Source: Acidianus brierleyi
GTDB lineage: Archaea; Thermoproteota; Thermoprotei_A; Sulfolobales; Sulfolobaceae
DNA length: 64,000 nucleotides
Direction of reading: 5' to 3'
Assembly (NCBI RefSeq): GCF_003201835.2
Contig: NZ_CP029289.2
Coordinates: 992,001-1,056,000, forward strand
A program made the position numbers and the translations under genes. The notes beneath the pieces were generated by a model. That model was not told the DNA's origin. It made no database searches and saw only the letters and a list, made by a program, of their open reading frames with translations. Each line of letters opens with the position of its first letter. Position 1 is the stretch's first letter. Positions 1 through 8,562 of the stretch are shown here, piece by piece.

Positions 1-727
1 GGCTGCAGAGATTGGGCCTATTCCGGGTATCTTAGTCACTACTGCTTCCTCGGGTAGGAACTTCATTATCTCGTTCTCCACTTCCTTGATTTGTTCTTCT
101 ATAATGTTCAGTAGGTCCAGGAGTTGTTTTAGGATGAACGCTTCTATTCTAGTTAATTTTCTTCCCAATAATTTGGAGTACTCCTTGATCTCTTCGTCAG
201 TTAGCTTCTCATCATTTAGTTTTCTCACTATTTCCTTTGTCTTCTTTTCGAAGGTAGCTTGTATCCTGCTGTTTCTAGAACTTTCCTTATCTCGTTCTTT
301 ACTTGTGTCTTTCTCTCTACTAGTCCTTCTCTGTGTCTTGTCATTTCTCTTAGTTCTTGCATTTCTCCCGTTGGTACGATCCTTTTACTGTGCCTGCAGC
401 GTAGGCTATTGTGAGTCTTATGGAGTCGTTCTTGTCTGTCTTCTTGCCTAGGACTTCAACTGTTTCAGGGTTTATCACGTTTACTTTTAGTCCCTTGTCT
501 CTCAGTACGTTGTATACGTGGTAGAAGTATACTCCTGTTGCTTCCATTATTCCTTCTTCGTATCCTTCTAGGAATTTTATAAGTTCTTTGAGTCCTTCCT
601 CGTTGTATTTGAATTCTCTCGTATCAGCTTCTTTTACTGTGTTGTTGTTTATTTCCATCTTGGTTGCAACAAGTCTTGATTCCCCCACATCTATTGCAAA
701 TACTTTAGGCTTTATCTTCCTTTCCAT
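1..727 (-). pseudogene. IS110-family transposase, two frameshifts, 3' end off the window
   Basis: This encodes a DEDD-type IS110 transposase. The N-terminal RuvC-like part begins MERKIKPKVFAIDVGES and contains the first catalytic Asp, the Glu in IMEATGVYFYHV, and KKTDKNDS with further Asp residues. The C-terminal part continues to IPGIGPISAA, the start of the Transposase_20 helix-hairpin-helix region, at position 1. The frame is broken near 375-382 and again near 249-258; in each case adding one base restores the reading. In between, the shifted frame reads VPTGEMQELREMTRHREGL. ATG at 727 is the likely start. As written it cannot give a full protein. Either the copy is decayed or bases are missing from the assembly. 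Confidence 0.85.
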
Positions 728-837
728 ATGTAATACTCTTTTTCTAATTCTTGAATTTTTCTATAATACGCGTTGTATTGTTAATTTTGTTAGGAGATAG
801 TGCGAGCTAACTATGAGAACGTCCCCTTAAATTTTTG

Positions 838-935
838 CACACTCCTACTCGGGATATTGTCCCACATGTTAGATCGCGGGGGACGTATAGCCAGCCTACC
901 ACATGGGGTTTTATCCCCATGCCCACTTTCGGCTT
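838..935 (-). ncRNA. candidate IS110 bridge RNA, first lineage, edge copy
   Basis: This is a structured non-coding segment of the left end, read on the minus strand. A TATA-like box (CTTTTATAAAG, plus positions 954-964) lies about 25-30 bp upstream. The first stem-loop has GGGG/CCCC closing an internal loop. Its 5' side AAGTGGGC (plus 921-928) pairs, allowing two G-U pairs, with the flank AAGTGAAC beside the element. Its 3' side is complementary to CTACCAC. The second loop carries CATGTGG (plus 862-868) and GTAGGAG (plus 842-848), which match the right and left termini seen in the sister copies. This is the known bridge-RNA architecture of IS110 elements. The assignment is inferred from complementarity only. 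Confidence 0.68.
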
Positions 936-1025
936 GTGTTATTTTCTTGTTCTCTTTATAAAAGTTTTACTCTTGTAAGGCTTGTCTTCTTGTTTAGGAG
1001 TGTTGTTCGTGAAAATCGCCGTAGG

Positions 1026-1231
1026 AGTTCACTTATTAATAGTATTCATTGTTAAGGCTTTAGAAATGAAATTCGTTAATATAAACAAATTAGAGGACGC
1101 TCTACTTAGCTTTTTTAGTCTTAAATTTCAATGAACGTTCTGTAACTCTTTTAGTCTAAAAACTTAAGTTAAAAAATCTCATAGACTTGTCTATATAAAA
1201 TTTATTAATGCTTTTATACATTATATTTGCT
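1026..1231. other. intergenic flank between IS110 element and RHH gene
   Basis: This AT-rich stretch has no recognisable gene. The first bases (TTCAC after the AG dinucleotide) look like the extreme right tip of the TnpB transposon found elsewhere in the window, followed by unrelated DNA. A TATA-like run (tctatataaaattt, about 1190-1203) precedes the gene that starts at 1232. Confidence 0.5.
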
Positions 1232-1426
1232 ATGTACGAGGTAAAAAAACTCAAGGATAATACATACGAAATTAATCTTGATGGAATAAGGACTATTTCC
1301 TTCAAACTTGAAGAGGACATGATAAAAGAAATAGAAATTGCTTGTAAAAAACTAGGATACAAAAACAAGAGTGAACTTATTAAGGATGCAATAAAGGAAT
1401 ATCTTAATTATTTATCTAATCATTGA
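1232..1426 (+). CDS. ribbon-helix-helix (CopG/Arc-type) DNA-binding protein
   Basis: A 64-residue protein beginning MYEVKKLKDNTYEINLDG. The second half is a typical ribbon-helix-helix unit: the beta strand TISFKLEEDMIKEIEIA followed by two helices ending ELIKDAIKEYLNYL. Such proteins bind operators as dimers and often control metal, plasmid or toxin genes. I chose the ATG at 1232, not the earlier in-frame TTG at 1208, because it sits about 30 bp behind a TATA-like box and matches the usual family length. The gene is convergent with the copper ATPase and overlaps its 3' end by 15 bp. A regulatory link to copper is possible but not shown. Confidence 0.75.
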   Translation: MYEVKKLKDNTYEINLDGIRTISFKLEEDMIKEIEIACKKLGYKNKSELIKDAIKEYLNYLSNH

Positions 1427-3673
1427 CCACAAAACTACTGATACACTGTCCATGCTCATGGCTAAAGCTGCATATTCTGGAGGAAGATAAATTGGGTAAA
1501 GGACACCTGCTGCTATAGAAACTAGGACTGAGTTGTATGCAAATGCCCATATAAGGTTCTGTTTTATCTTACTTACTGCCCTTTTTCCATATCTAAATAC
1601 AGTTAATAATGAATTAATGGAAGGTATTATTATATCGCCTGCATATTTAGCTATTTCAGTCCCTGAAGATATTGCTATACCTATGTCTGCTTCTTTTATA
1701 GCCTCCGCATCATTTACTCCGTCCCCTATAAATACTGTAACTCCTCTTTTTCTTAATTCCTTAACGATATCAACTTTATCTTCAGGAGACAAACCTTTGT
1801 ATACCTTGACGCCTAATTCTTTTCCAGCCTCTTCTGCCGAACTGCTTGGATCTCCAGTTGCAATATAAATTTCCTTTTCCATATCTTTCAATTTACTTAT
1901 AACTTCTTTTGCATCGTCCCTTATTTTATCTTCCACCCAGATAGATCCTTCTACTTTGCCGTTTACACAGATTAATATATCCCCATCAGCATTTCCTTCA
2001 CAGTTCTTAAGCACAAACTCCCTCTTACCTACTATTATCTCCTTTCCGTCAACTCTCCCATAAACTCCTTCCCCTGGAAAATCGTTAAAACCTTCTACTT
2101 TATGTTTATCCCGGTATAATGAAGATATGGCTTTGGCTATGGGATGTGAACTATAGCTTTCTAAGGAAGAGGCTAACCTTATGGTCTCTTCAGAACCTTG
2201 GTACTTTGTAACTGTAAATTTTCCTTCAGTTAATGTACCGGTCTTATCGAAGATTATTATTTTAGCTTTTTCAATTTTCTCTAAGCTATCACCATTTCTG
2301 ACTATAATCCCTTTTTTTGCTAATTTATTTACAGTAGTTAAAACTGCCATTGGAGTTGCTAATCCTAAAGGACAAGGACAAGCTGCTGCTAATACTGCTA
2401 CTGAAAAAAGTATTGACATATAAAGAGGAAAACCTATTACATACCTCCATATTAGGAAAGTTAATAATGATATTCCTATTATCACTGGTACAAATATTGA
2501 TGATACTTTATCTACAATTTTCTGAATTGGAAATTTAACGTTTTGTGATTCTCTCAATGATTGTATAACTTGAGATATGTAAGTATTGTCGCCAGATCTT
2601 GTAACATAGATATTCAATTTCCCATTTAGTAAAATTGTACCACCAATTACTGGGGATCCCTTAGATTTTTTAGAAGGAGTTATTTCTCCAGTGAAAATTG
2701 ATTCATTCACTTCTCCTTCTCCTTCATCCACTACTCCATCTGCAGGTATTATTTCTCCTGACCTAACTACCACTATATCTCCCACTTTTAATTCAGAAGA
2801 GTTCACTTTCTCTTCTTTTCCATTTTTCAGAACATTCGCCTTTATTGAGAGTAAACCAACTATGGAATTAGCTGACCTGGCCTTTAGATAGGCTTCTATA
2901 GTTTTACCTATTAGAACAAATGTAATTAGTAATGATGCGGCATCAAAGAATACTTGTCCATGAGTAAATACGGAATATAAACTATAGAACCATGCAACAT
3001 TCGAAGCTAGTGAAACGAGTGTATCCATATTTGAAGTTTTATTTTTTAGTGCCCTTATTGCTCCAGAATGAAATTTCAGACCAGAATAGAACTGCACGGG
3101 AATTGAAAATATTAATGAAAGAAAGACTATGTCTGTATATTGAAAAACAATCGTTATTGAAGAAAATATAATGGCTATAATCAAACTACGTAAATAGCTA
3201 TTAAATTCCTTTTTAGCCGCAACTATTTCAGGTATTTCTCTTTCCCCTTTTATTTCACTTACTTTATACCCTTCTTTTTCCAAATTGTCCCTTATTTTCT
3301 CAGCATTAGTTGTTACTGGATTAATTTCTAAATAGACTAAACCATTAACGTTCACTATGGCCTTTATTACTCCGTTAAAGGATTCTAACTTACTCCTCAA
3401 AATATCAACTTCTTCTGGATTAATTGATACTTTCAGAGTAATTTTTTGAGTTAAAACATCATATCCAGCTTTTCTTACCGCCTCAACTATGTCTTTTAAT
3501 TTAGCATTTTCTACCTCAACCTTAACTTGTCCCGTAGCTAAGTTTACATTTACATTCGAAACACCTTTTACTGACGATATAGATTTGGATACAGTTGTTA
3601 CACAAGTAGCACAATGCATTCCGACAACTTTCAGATCCTCTTCTATACGAAAGTCTTTCTTTTTATTCTCCAT
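1412..3673 (-). CDS. copA: P1B-type copper-transporting ATPase
   Basis: A 753-residue P-type ATPase that probably exports Cu+. The N-terminus has a heavy-metal-associated domain with GMHCATC (about residues 18-24). A second, cysteine-free HMA-like domain lies around residues 78-140. The transmembrane metal site reads CPCPLGLATP, where most relatives have CPCALGLATP. Also present are the phosphorylation motif DKTGTLTEG, the SHPIAKAI histidine-proline motif, and GDGVNDAEAI. The C-terminal helix reads MSMDSVSVV, so the usual MxxSS has Asp in place of the first Ser. The family is certain and the Cu+ specificity is likely from CPC and CxxC. The ATG at 3673 is preceded by an AT-rich promoter-like region. 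Confidence 0.93.
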   Translation of the reverse strand: MENKKKDFRIEEDLKVVGMHCATCVTTVSKSISSVKGVSNVNVNLATGQVKVEVENAKLKDIVEAVRKAGYDVLTQKITLKVSINPEEVDILRSKLESFNGVIKAIVNVNGLVYLEINPVTTNAEKIRDNLEKEGYKVSEIKGEREIPEIVAAKKEFNSYLRSLIIAIIFSSITIVFQYTDIVFLSLIFSIPVQFYSGLKFHSGAIRALKNKTSNMDTLVSLASNVAWFYSLYSVFTHGQVFFDAASLLITFVLIGKTIEAYLKARSANSIVGLLSIKANVLKNGKEEKVNSSELKVGDIVVVRSGEIIPADGVVDEGEGEVNESIFTGEITPSKKSKGSPVIGGTILLNGKLNIYVTRSGDNTYISQVIQSLRESQNVKFPIQKIVDKVSSIFVPVIIGISLLTFLIWRYVIGFPLYMSILFSVAVLAAACPCPLGLATPMAVLTTVNKLAKKGIIVRNGDSLEKIEKAKIIIFDKTGTLTEGKFTVTKYQGSEETIRLASSLESYSSHPIAKAISSLYRDKHKVEGFNDFPGEGVYGRVDGKEIIVGKREFVLKNCEGNADGDILICVNGKVEGSIWVEDKIRDDAKEVISKLKDMEKEIYIATGDPSSSAEEAGKELGVKVYKGLSPEDKVDIVKELRKRGVTVFIGDGVNDAEAIKEADIGIAISSGTEIAKYAGDIIIPSINSLLTVFRYGKRAVSKIKQNLIWAFAYNSVLVSIAAGVLYPIYLPPEYAALAMSMDSVSVVLWSMIR

Positions 3674-3774
3674 AATTATATAGTTACACTGTTAAATGAT
3701 TTATGCTTTATTTTTAACATATGTTTCTGAATATATATGAAAAAACTGTATTTATATATATTTTAATATATTTG

Positions 3775-5451
3775 TTAGTGATTATTTCTATTTAAAGAAT
3801 ATCTAAACACTTTAATAAGAATATTACTTAATTTTTTATATATCAATAACACAACCTCAATAATTACTGGTATAAGACTAATATAGAAAAGCATTTCTGG
3901 TATAATCAAATTCAGGTATGCATGACCTATTCCATTCTTCATATTAATCTCTAGAAACCCTTGATAATTTTTAGCATTAGTCCAAAATTGAGAGTAAGGA
4001 ATAAATATTATTGCTTTAGAGTAATTTCCGTATACTGTTATTTCATAATTTTTGAAAGTAAAATTTAGCGGTTTAGTATTTGGAGAAACTGTTAATCCCT
4101 TATAATTATCGTTTTTATATATGTATAAATGATCATGGAACATTAAGGAAAGATTTTCGTTCGTTAAGTGATATTGACTTACAACATACTTAACATAATA
4201 GTGAGGCTCATACTTATTTGAAATATTTATTAGATAAGGAAGACCTTGTAAGGTTGAATTACATGGATTACCTACGCCTTCTGTGTAAATACCTTGATGA
4301 TCTAATATGTATTTATCAATAGTAAAAGACCATTGAGGATAAACATCATAATACGCACTACTTTTTAAATTCAACAGATCATAAGTATTGTTAAGCAACG
4401 GGAAATAACTAGGAGCTAGAGTCCCTGCTATTACAACTAATAATAATAGAAAGGTTCCCATATAATCTTTTTTATTAATGAATATGAAGCTAAGTAATAA
4501 TAATCCTATTGTAAATAATATTATTTTCTGTTCATAGGTCGTTAGAGTTAAGAGTAGATCTCCTATTAAAGGTACATTCACCGGTATGTTCGAGAAGAAA
4601 GTCGTAATGAATAATAATAATGACGCAGTTGCTACTATAGAAATGGATATCCTATTTCTCTTCATTACTGCACTCCAAGAGGCCAAAATAAGTGATAATA
4701 TTAAGAAAAACAAGGCATTTCCGTATAAATAATATCCAAACTTATATTGTGCTGCCCCTATGCTGCTAGCAGTAATATAGCTGCCTATTTCGACTCCTAT
4801 TTCTGAGATAAAAGCCATAGAATCTGCAGCTATTATATAAGCTAAAAATTTTGGAAATTCTTTTATTTTACTTGATATGGCGAATAGAATTAAAGGAAAC
4901 TGAAATATAAATGCTATGAAGAACATTTCAAAATATATGGCTTGGCCTATAATTAGTAACCCAGTTAAATATAGAAAATCTATTAAATTAAACTTTTTAT
5001 AAATTTTATATGAAAAATAAAATATAAAAGGAAGCAAAGAATAATCAAATATAATCTCAGGATTAGTTATAAGTATTGAAGAAGATCCAGGATTAAGCAT
5101 AAAGAAAAACGGTGCAATATACTTTACAATAAAGTTATTTGAAAATTGTTTTGCTAAAAAGTGAAATCCTAATGATCCTAAAATGAATGGAAAAATGTAG
5201 AGGAATTTTTCTCCGTTTCCTCCACCTAAAACATATATAAGAAAATATAAATAATTACCAGGACCTAGAAACGTAACTCCTAGAGATCCAATAGAAAAGT
5301 AAGAAGGAACTTCAGTAATAACATGAATATTGACTAAAAGTAAATTTCTAAATATTATTAGGTAAATGGAAATTACAATAATGGCATAAATTAGTTCCTT
5401 ATTCCTCATACATTTAGATTTTAAGGTGCTGATTAAAAGCATAGCTTTCAT
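3775..5451 (-). CDS. large multi-pass membrane protein with extracytoplasmic domain
   Basis: 558 residues with about ten hydrophobic helices in the first 350, then a hydrophilic segment rich in Asn-x-Ser/Thr sites (about 370-510), and a final helix near 515-540 followed by a basic tail. The architecture (membrane domain, external domain, closing helix) resembles the larger split gene at 8563-11410 and is typical of GT-C or YfhO-like glycosyltransferases and surface assembly proteins. No catalytic motif is recognisable, so no function is assigned. A second possible start is Met15. It lies 47 bp downstream of the surface-protein gene on the same strand and may share its promoter. Confidence 0.7.
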   Translation of the reverse strand: MKAMLLISTLKSKCMRNKELIYAIIVISIYLIIFRNLLLVNIHVITEVPSYFSIGSLGVTFLGPGNYLYFLIYVLGGGNGEKFLYIFPFILGSLGFHFLAKQFSNNFIVKYIAPFFFMLNPGSSSILITNPEIIFDYSLLPFIFYFSYKIYKKFNLIDFLYLTGLLIIGQAIYFEMFFIAFIFQFPLILFAISSKIKEFPKFLAYIIAADSMAFISEIGVEIGSYITASSIGAAQYKFGYYLYGNALFFLILSLILASWSAVMKRNRISISIVATASLLLFITTFFSNIPVNVPLIGDLLLTLTTYEQKIILFTIGLLLLSFIFINKKDYMGTFLLLLVVIAGTLAPSYFPLLNNTYDLLNLKSSAYYDVYPQWSFTIDKYILDHQGIYTEGVGNPCNSTLQGLPYLINISNKYEPHYYVKYVVSQYHLTNENLSLMFHDHLYIYKNDNYKGLTVSPNTKPLNFTFKNYEITVYGNYSKAIIFIPYSQFWTNAKNYQGFLEINMKNGIGHAYLNLIIPEMLFYISLIPVIIEVVLLIYKKLSNILIKVFRYSLNRNNH

Positions 5452-5498
5452 TCCTGCGATGAATTATGATCAATAAAAAATAATAACTTTTTGAAAAA

Positions 5499-7445
5499 TT
5501 ATTTTCTTCTAATCAGGAATATTGCAGCTATTATAATAATTACAATAACTATAGCTATTATTATGTATAGCGTTGAAGATGAACTCGGTTTTGTAGTAGA
5601 AACAGTTGTCGTAGGAGGAACAGTTGAAGTTGTAGGCGTTACTGTGTGTAATACTTGACTTGGTAAAGAAACTGCTTTTGTAACATATAATTGATGAGTA
5701 GTGCTATATATTGTTGAATTAATTAAATATTTCCCTGATTCGGTAGGAGTGAAATTGATGGATAGAGTTTTAGTTTCTTTAGGCATTAATGTCAACGTAA
5801 AGTTCTTTTCAACTACTATAGCATTATTATATGAAACATAAACTTCTACTATAAAAGACGCTTCTAGATTACCTTCATTACTTACATTTATACTAACCAT
5901 ATACGGTTTACCTTGATAGAGAACTTCAGTCGGTTGCAAGGAAGAATTTAGAATATTAAGCGTAATTACCGGTTTTAATATCTCTGTGAATTGTATAGTT
6001 ATAGTTTTATTACTGATTATAAACATAGATCCACTAGAAATTGACTGCGTGAAACCATTTACTGGACCTATTACATACGAATATGAACCTGGTGGTTCAT
6101 AAAATATTATTTCATCTGTATTAGAATACTTGGTAACGCCATTTAATGTAACGTTCCATATTTGCCCTTCTGGTAATCCGATTTCTTTAAATATTATTTC
6201 TAAGCCCTTTAATACACTGAAATTATACACATACTTAGAGATATAGGCAGTAGAATTATAGGAGGTTACCATTATACTATAATTCCCTGAAACTCTTGGG
6301 ACAAAAGGTAATTCTATCGTCCGAGATTGACCCGGAGCTAGTAATACATCTTCGTATTTAGTAGTTACAATTTGATGAGAAGAATTAAGTATTTCTACTA
6401 TGGTATAAATATATCCTGTTTCATTTCCATTATTGGTTAATACAAACGATATATTGTATTGACCATTTACGAAGAATGTAATTGCAGGAACTCCCGAAGA
6501 ATTAACTATCTTAAATTCAGATATTTCGGGAATAATTACTAATGGTTTAAATACTAGATTGATAGTTAAACCTGCATTATTGACTGTAAACGTTCCCTCA
6601 TACTCCGATATTTGATAACCAGTAATATTCGTTACTTCATATGTATAAGTGCCGTCAGGGAGATATACTGTTAAATTTTGTTCATTAGATGTGTATACAG
6701 AACCGTTAATATTTACTTTCCATTGTGTCCCAATAGGAAGTCCATTTTCCTTAAATACTACAGGATATACATTTCCTACGAATATCTTTTCAATAACTGA
6801 GGGAATATAGACTTCCTTAGTTTCAAGATTTTTATAGAGAGTTAAATTGACGTAATATATTCCATTAGTGTTGGGAATCCATTGAATACCTATTTGTTGT
6901 GTTAACCCTGGAGAAATGTTTGAAAATGATGTCAATTGACTTACTATAACGTTTGATGATGAGATTATCTGAATACTAGCGAAAACTGGTGCGTAAATAT
7001 TTCCATAATTTTTAATGTAGAAAAGCAAATAATATGGAGTACCCTTTGTTAGGTAAGATACTGTAGCTCCAGTATTCGAGTTTTCCATTTTAAACTGCGT
7101 AACATTTAATTCTGCCACAGGTTTGGAAAAGGTAATATTTTCAGTAATGGACGAATTATATACTTCAAGATATCCAGATGATGGAGACGGTACATACGAA
7201 GTATTAGAAGAAACTTTAAAGCTATAGAACCCTTTTGTTAGCGTAAATACTATCTCGTTACTGGAAGAATTCTGTGTAAAAGTTTTATCATTACTGGTAT
7301 TAGTTACAGTTACGGACCATTCTGAGTTAGTTGGCAAACCATGTTCTACAAATGTCACTGTATACGTTGGAAGTGGCGTATTAGCTTGAGATATGTAAAT
7401 AAACGGAGTTAAAATAACAAGTAGTAGCAATAATATATACTTCAT
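5499..7445 (-). CDS. secreted, membrane-anchored surface protein with three GLP repeats
   Basis: 648 residues. The signal peptide is MKYILLLLLVILTPFIYISQA. Three copies of a module headed FVEHGLPTNSEWSV (about 31), FKENGLPIGTQWKV (about 232) and FKEIGLPEGQIWNV (about 416) follow. Each is followed by a beta-rich segment resembling CARDB-type adhesion domains. The C-terminus is a Thr/Ser/Pro-rich stalk (TTTVSTTKPSSSS) and one membrane helix ending in RRK, so the protein should stand on the outer cell surface. Such FxExGLPxGxxW modules are common in surface proteins of Sulfolobales and Thermoplasmatales. Numerous N-x-S/T sites suggest heavy N-glycosylation. The partner or ligand is unknown. Confidence 0.8.
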   Translation of the reverse strand: MKYILLLLLVILTPFIYISQANTPLPTYTVTFVEHGLPTNSEWSVTVTNTSNDKTFTQNSSSNEIVFTLTKGFYSFKVSSNTSYVPSPSSGYLEVYNSSITENITFSKPVAELNVTQFKMENSNTGATVSYLTKGTPYYLLFYIKNYGNIYAPVFASIQIISSSNVIVSQLTSFSNISPGLTQQIGIQWIPNTNGIYYVNLTLYKNLETKEVYIPSVIEKIFVGNVYPVVFKENGLPIGTQWKVNINGSVYTSNEQNLTVYLPDGTYTYEVTNITGYQISEYEGTFTVNNAGLTINLVFKPLVIIPEISEFKIVNSSGVPAITFFVNGQYNISFVLTNNGNETGYIYTIVEILNSSHQIVTTKYEDVLLAPGQSRTIELPFVPRVSGNYSIMVTSYNSTAYISKYVYNFSVLKGLEIIFKEIGLPEGQIWNVTLNGVTKYSNTDEIIFYEPPGSYSYVIGPVNGFTQSISSGSMFIISNKTITIQFTEILKPVITLNILNSSLQPTEVLYQGKPYMVSINVSNEGNLEASFIVEVYVSYNNAIVVEKNFTLTLMPKETKTLSINFTPTESGKYLINSTIYSTTHQLYVTKAVSLPSQVLHTVTPTTSTVPPTTTVSTTKPSSSSTLYIIIAIVIVIIIIAAIFLIRRK

Positions 7446-7889
7446 ATAGGTTAAGTGGATAGTACATATATAAACTTTATCGAACGTATTACCTCATACA
7501 GCATTTGCAAACATTAAGACCATTTCAGCTCTATTTTGCAATAGATTAGAGAAATTAAATTAATACTGGAAAAAAGTAACGTCGATAATGAGAAAGAAAC
7601 TAGAGTTATCTCTTACTCATAAGTGTCTAATCCAAAATGTTATAGATAAGAATAATTTTATACTATTAATAACTATTTCAAACCTTCAGATAAAAAATGA
7701 TTAACAAAAATAGCTATATCTTTTAAATTTGTTAATTATATAAATATATAAAATATGATTCAATCACTTTATTGCTCTAAATGAAATTGGATAATTTTCA
7801 ATATAAATCTAATTTTTTATATTATGTTCCTAAATAGATTAAGTTGAACATTGTTAGTGTCATATTAAGATATATATTTTATCATGATC
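7446..7889. other. gene-free AT-rich region
   Basis: I find no convincing coding sequence or RNA in these 444 bp. The part next to 7445 must hold the promoter of the surface-protein gene. The right end abuts a TnpB-transposon remnant that starts near 7890. Confidence 0.55.
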
Positions 7890-8180
7890 AGGGGTTGAAG
7901 GGGACGGAAGACTCCATGGAGATGGATAAACCCCTTTGTAAAGCTTATATACGTCTTTTTCGAATATTCTCTTAATTACAATCACTGACGGAGTAAGCGT
8001 CACCGCCTTGGTTAAAGCGAGGGTCCATGTGGTACGCCTCTACTCTATTCAACAGTCACATAAGGGGACACTATAGGCTCACTGCTCGGGGTCGGAACGA
8101 CACTCACTGTGGGGCTCCGCTCTCTGGCAAGCCTCGGCTTTGAAGCAGGAAGCCACGTTAGTTAGGGCATGGCAGTTCAC
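7890..8180 (+). mobile_element. tnpB-less remnant of the TnpB (IS200/IS605-type) transposon
   Basis: This copy keeps both ends but has lost the nuclease gene. The left end begins GGGGTTGAAGGGGACGG and contains the hairpin-forming GACTCCATGGAGATGGATA. It is followed by the tnpB promoter block CCCCTTTGTAAAGC. The right end (from about 8088) matches the last 120 bp of the intact tnpB at 20447-20570 and finishes GGCAGTTCAC at 8180. Between them, 7978-8087 is a block absent from the intact copy but shared with the remnant at 46006-46124. Both IS110 landing sites are empty here, which makes this copy the unoccupied reference. Confidence 0.8.
7978..8087 (+). other. conserved non-coding block shared with 46006-46124
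   Basis: This begins CACTGACGGAGTAAGCGTCAC. It is about 85% alike, by eye, to the reverse complement of 46006-46124, with several indels not divisible by three. A reading frame open in the other copy is broken here, which argues against a protein. Short inverted repeats suggest folded RNA. It lies where tnpB would be in a complete element. Its origin is unknown; it could belong to the guide-RNA scaffold of a related TnpB element. Confidence 0.4.
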
Positions 8181-8281
8181 GCAAAAAATGTTTATCATAA
8201 ATAGATTTTAGCTCTATTCGAAACTATGAGTGTTTGTTTCTTTTGCAAAGATTTTATACCATAATTATTGATTAGTTATTA

Positions 8282-8485
8282 ATGAATTATAATAATATAA
8301 TACTTTCTCTCTTTATAGTGATATCGATAGCTGTTTTTATATTAAATCTTTATAATCTAGGATATTTAGAGATTTCAATAAAATATATGAAAATAGGACT
8401 ATTAATTTTTTCTATATCCATTATCTCCACATTATTCTTAAGTGACAAAGCTAAGGAAAAAACTAGAAAAAAAGGAAAAAAGTGA
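8282..8485 (+). CDS. small two-helix membrane protein
   Basis: 67 residues beginning MNYNNIILSLFIVISIAVF. There are two predicted membrane helices (about residues 6-27 and 35-54), with a short loop containing YLEIS, and a strongly basic tail (KAKEKTRKKGKK) that should face the cytoplasm. No family is recognised. It lies just upstream of the large membrane-protein gene at 8563 on the same strand, 77 bp away, and could be its partner. Confidence 0.5.
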   Translation: MNYNNIILSLFIVISIAVFILNLYNLGYLEISIKYMKIGLLIFSISIISTLFLSDKAKEKTRKKGKK

Positions 8486-8562
8486 CCTAGTACTATTATA
8501 CTTTTACGTAAACTTTAACGTCGCGGAAAAATATTTTATTCATAAAATTTACATCTAACAAG

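Larger units (their letters stand above)
1..1025 (-). mobile_element. IS110-family element, first lineage (partial, runs off the left edge)
   Basis: This holds the left end and most of the transposase of an IS110-family insertion sequence, read on the minus strand. The left terminus is placed at 1025, next to the dinucleotide AG (CT on the minus strand) at 1026-1027. The same terminus, starting CTCCTACGGCG, borders two internally deleted derivatives at 21716 and 55033. About 300 bp of non-coding left end (728-1025) separates the terminus from the transposase start. The right end lies outside the window. The bases just beyond the terminus (AGTTCAC on the plus strand) equal the outermost bases of the TnpB-transposon right end seen at 8174-8180. 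Confidence 0.8.

Noticed and set aside
86..451. A 121-codon plus-strand frame at the left edge
   Set aside because: Antisense to the IS110 transposase, rich in Ser/Leu/Phe as expected for a reverse frame of a charged protein.
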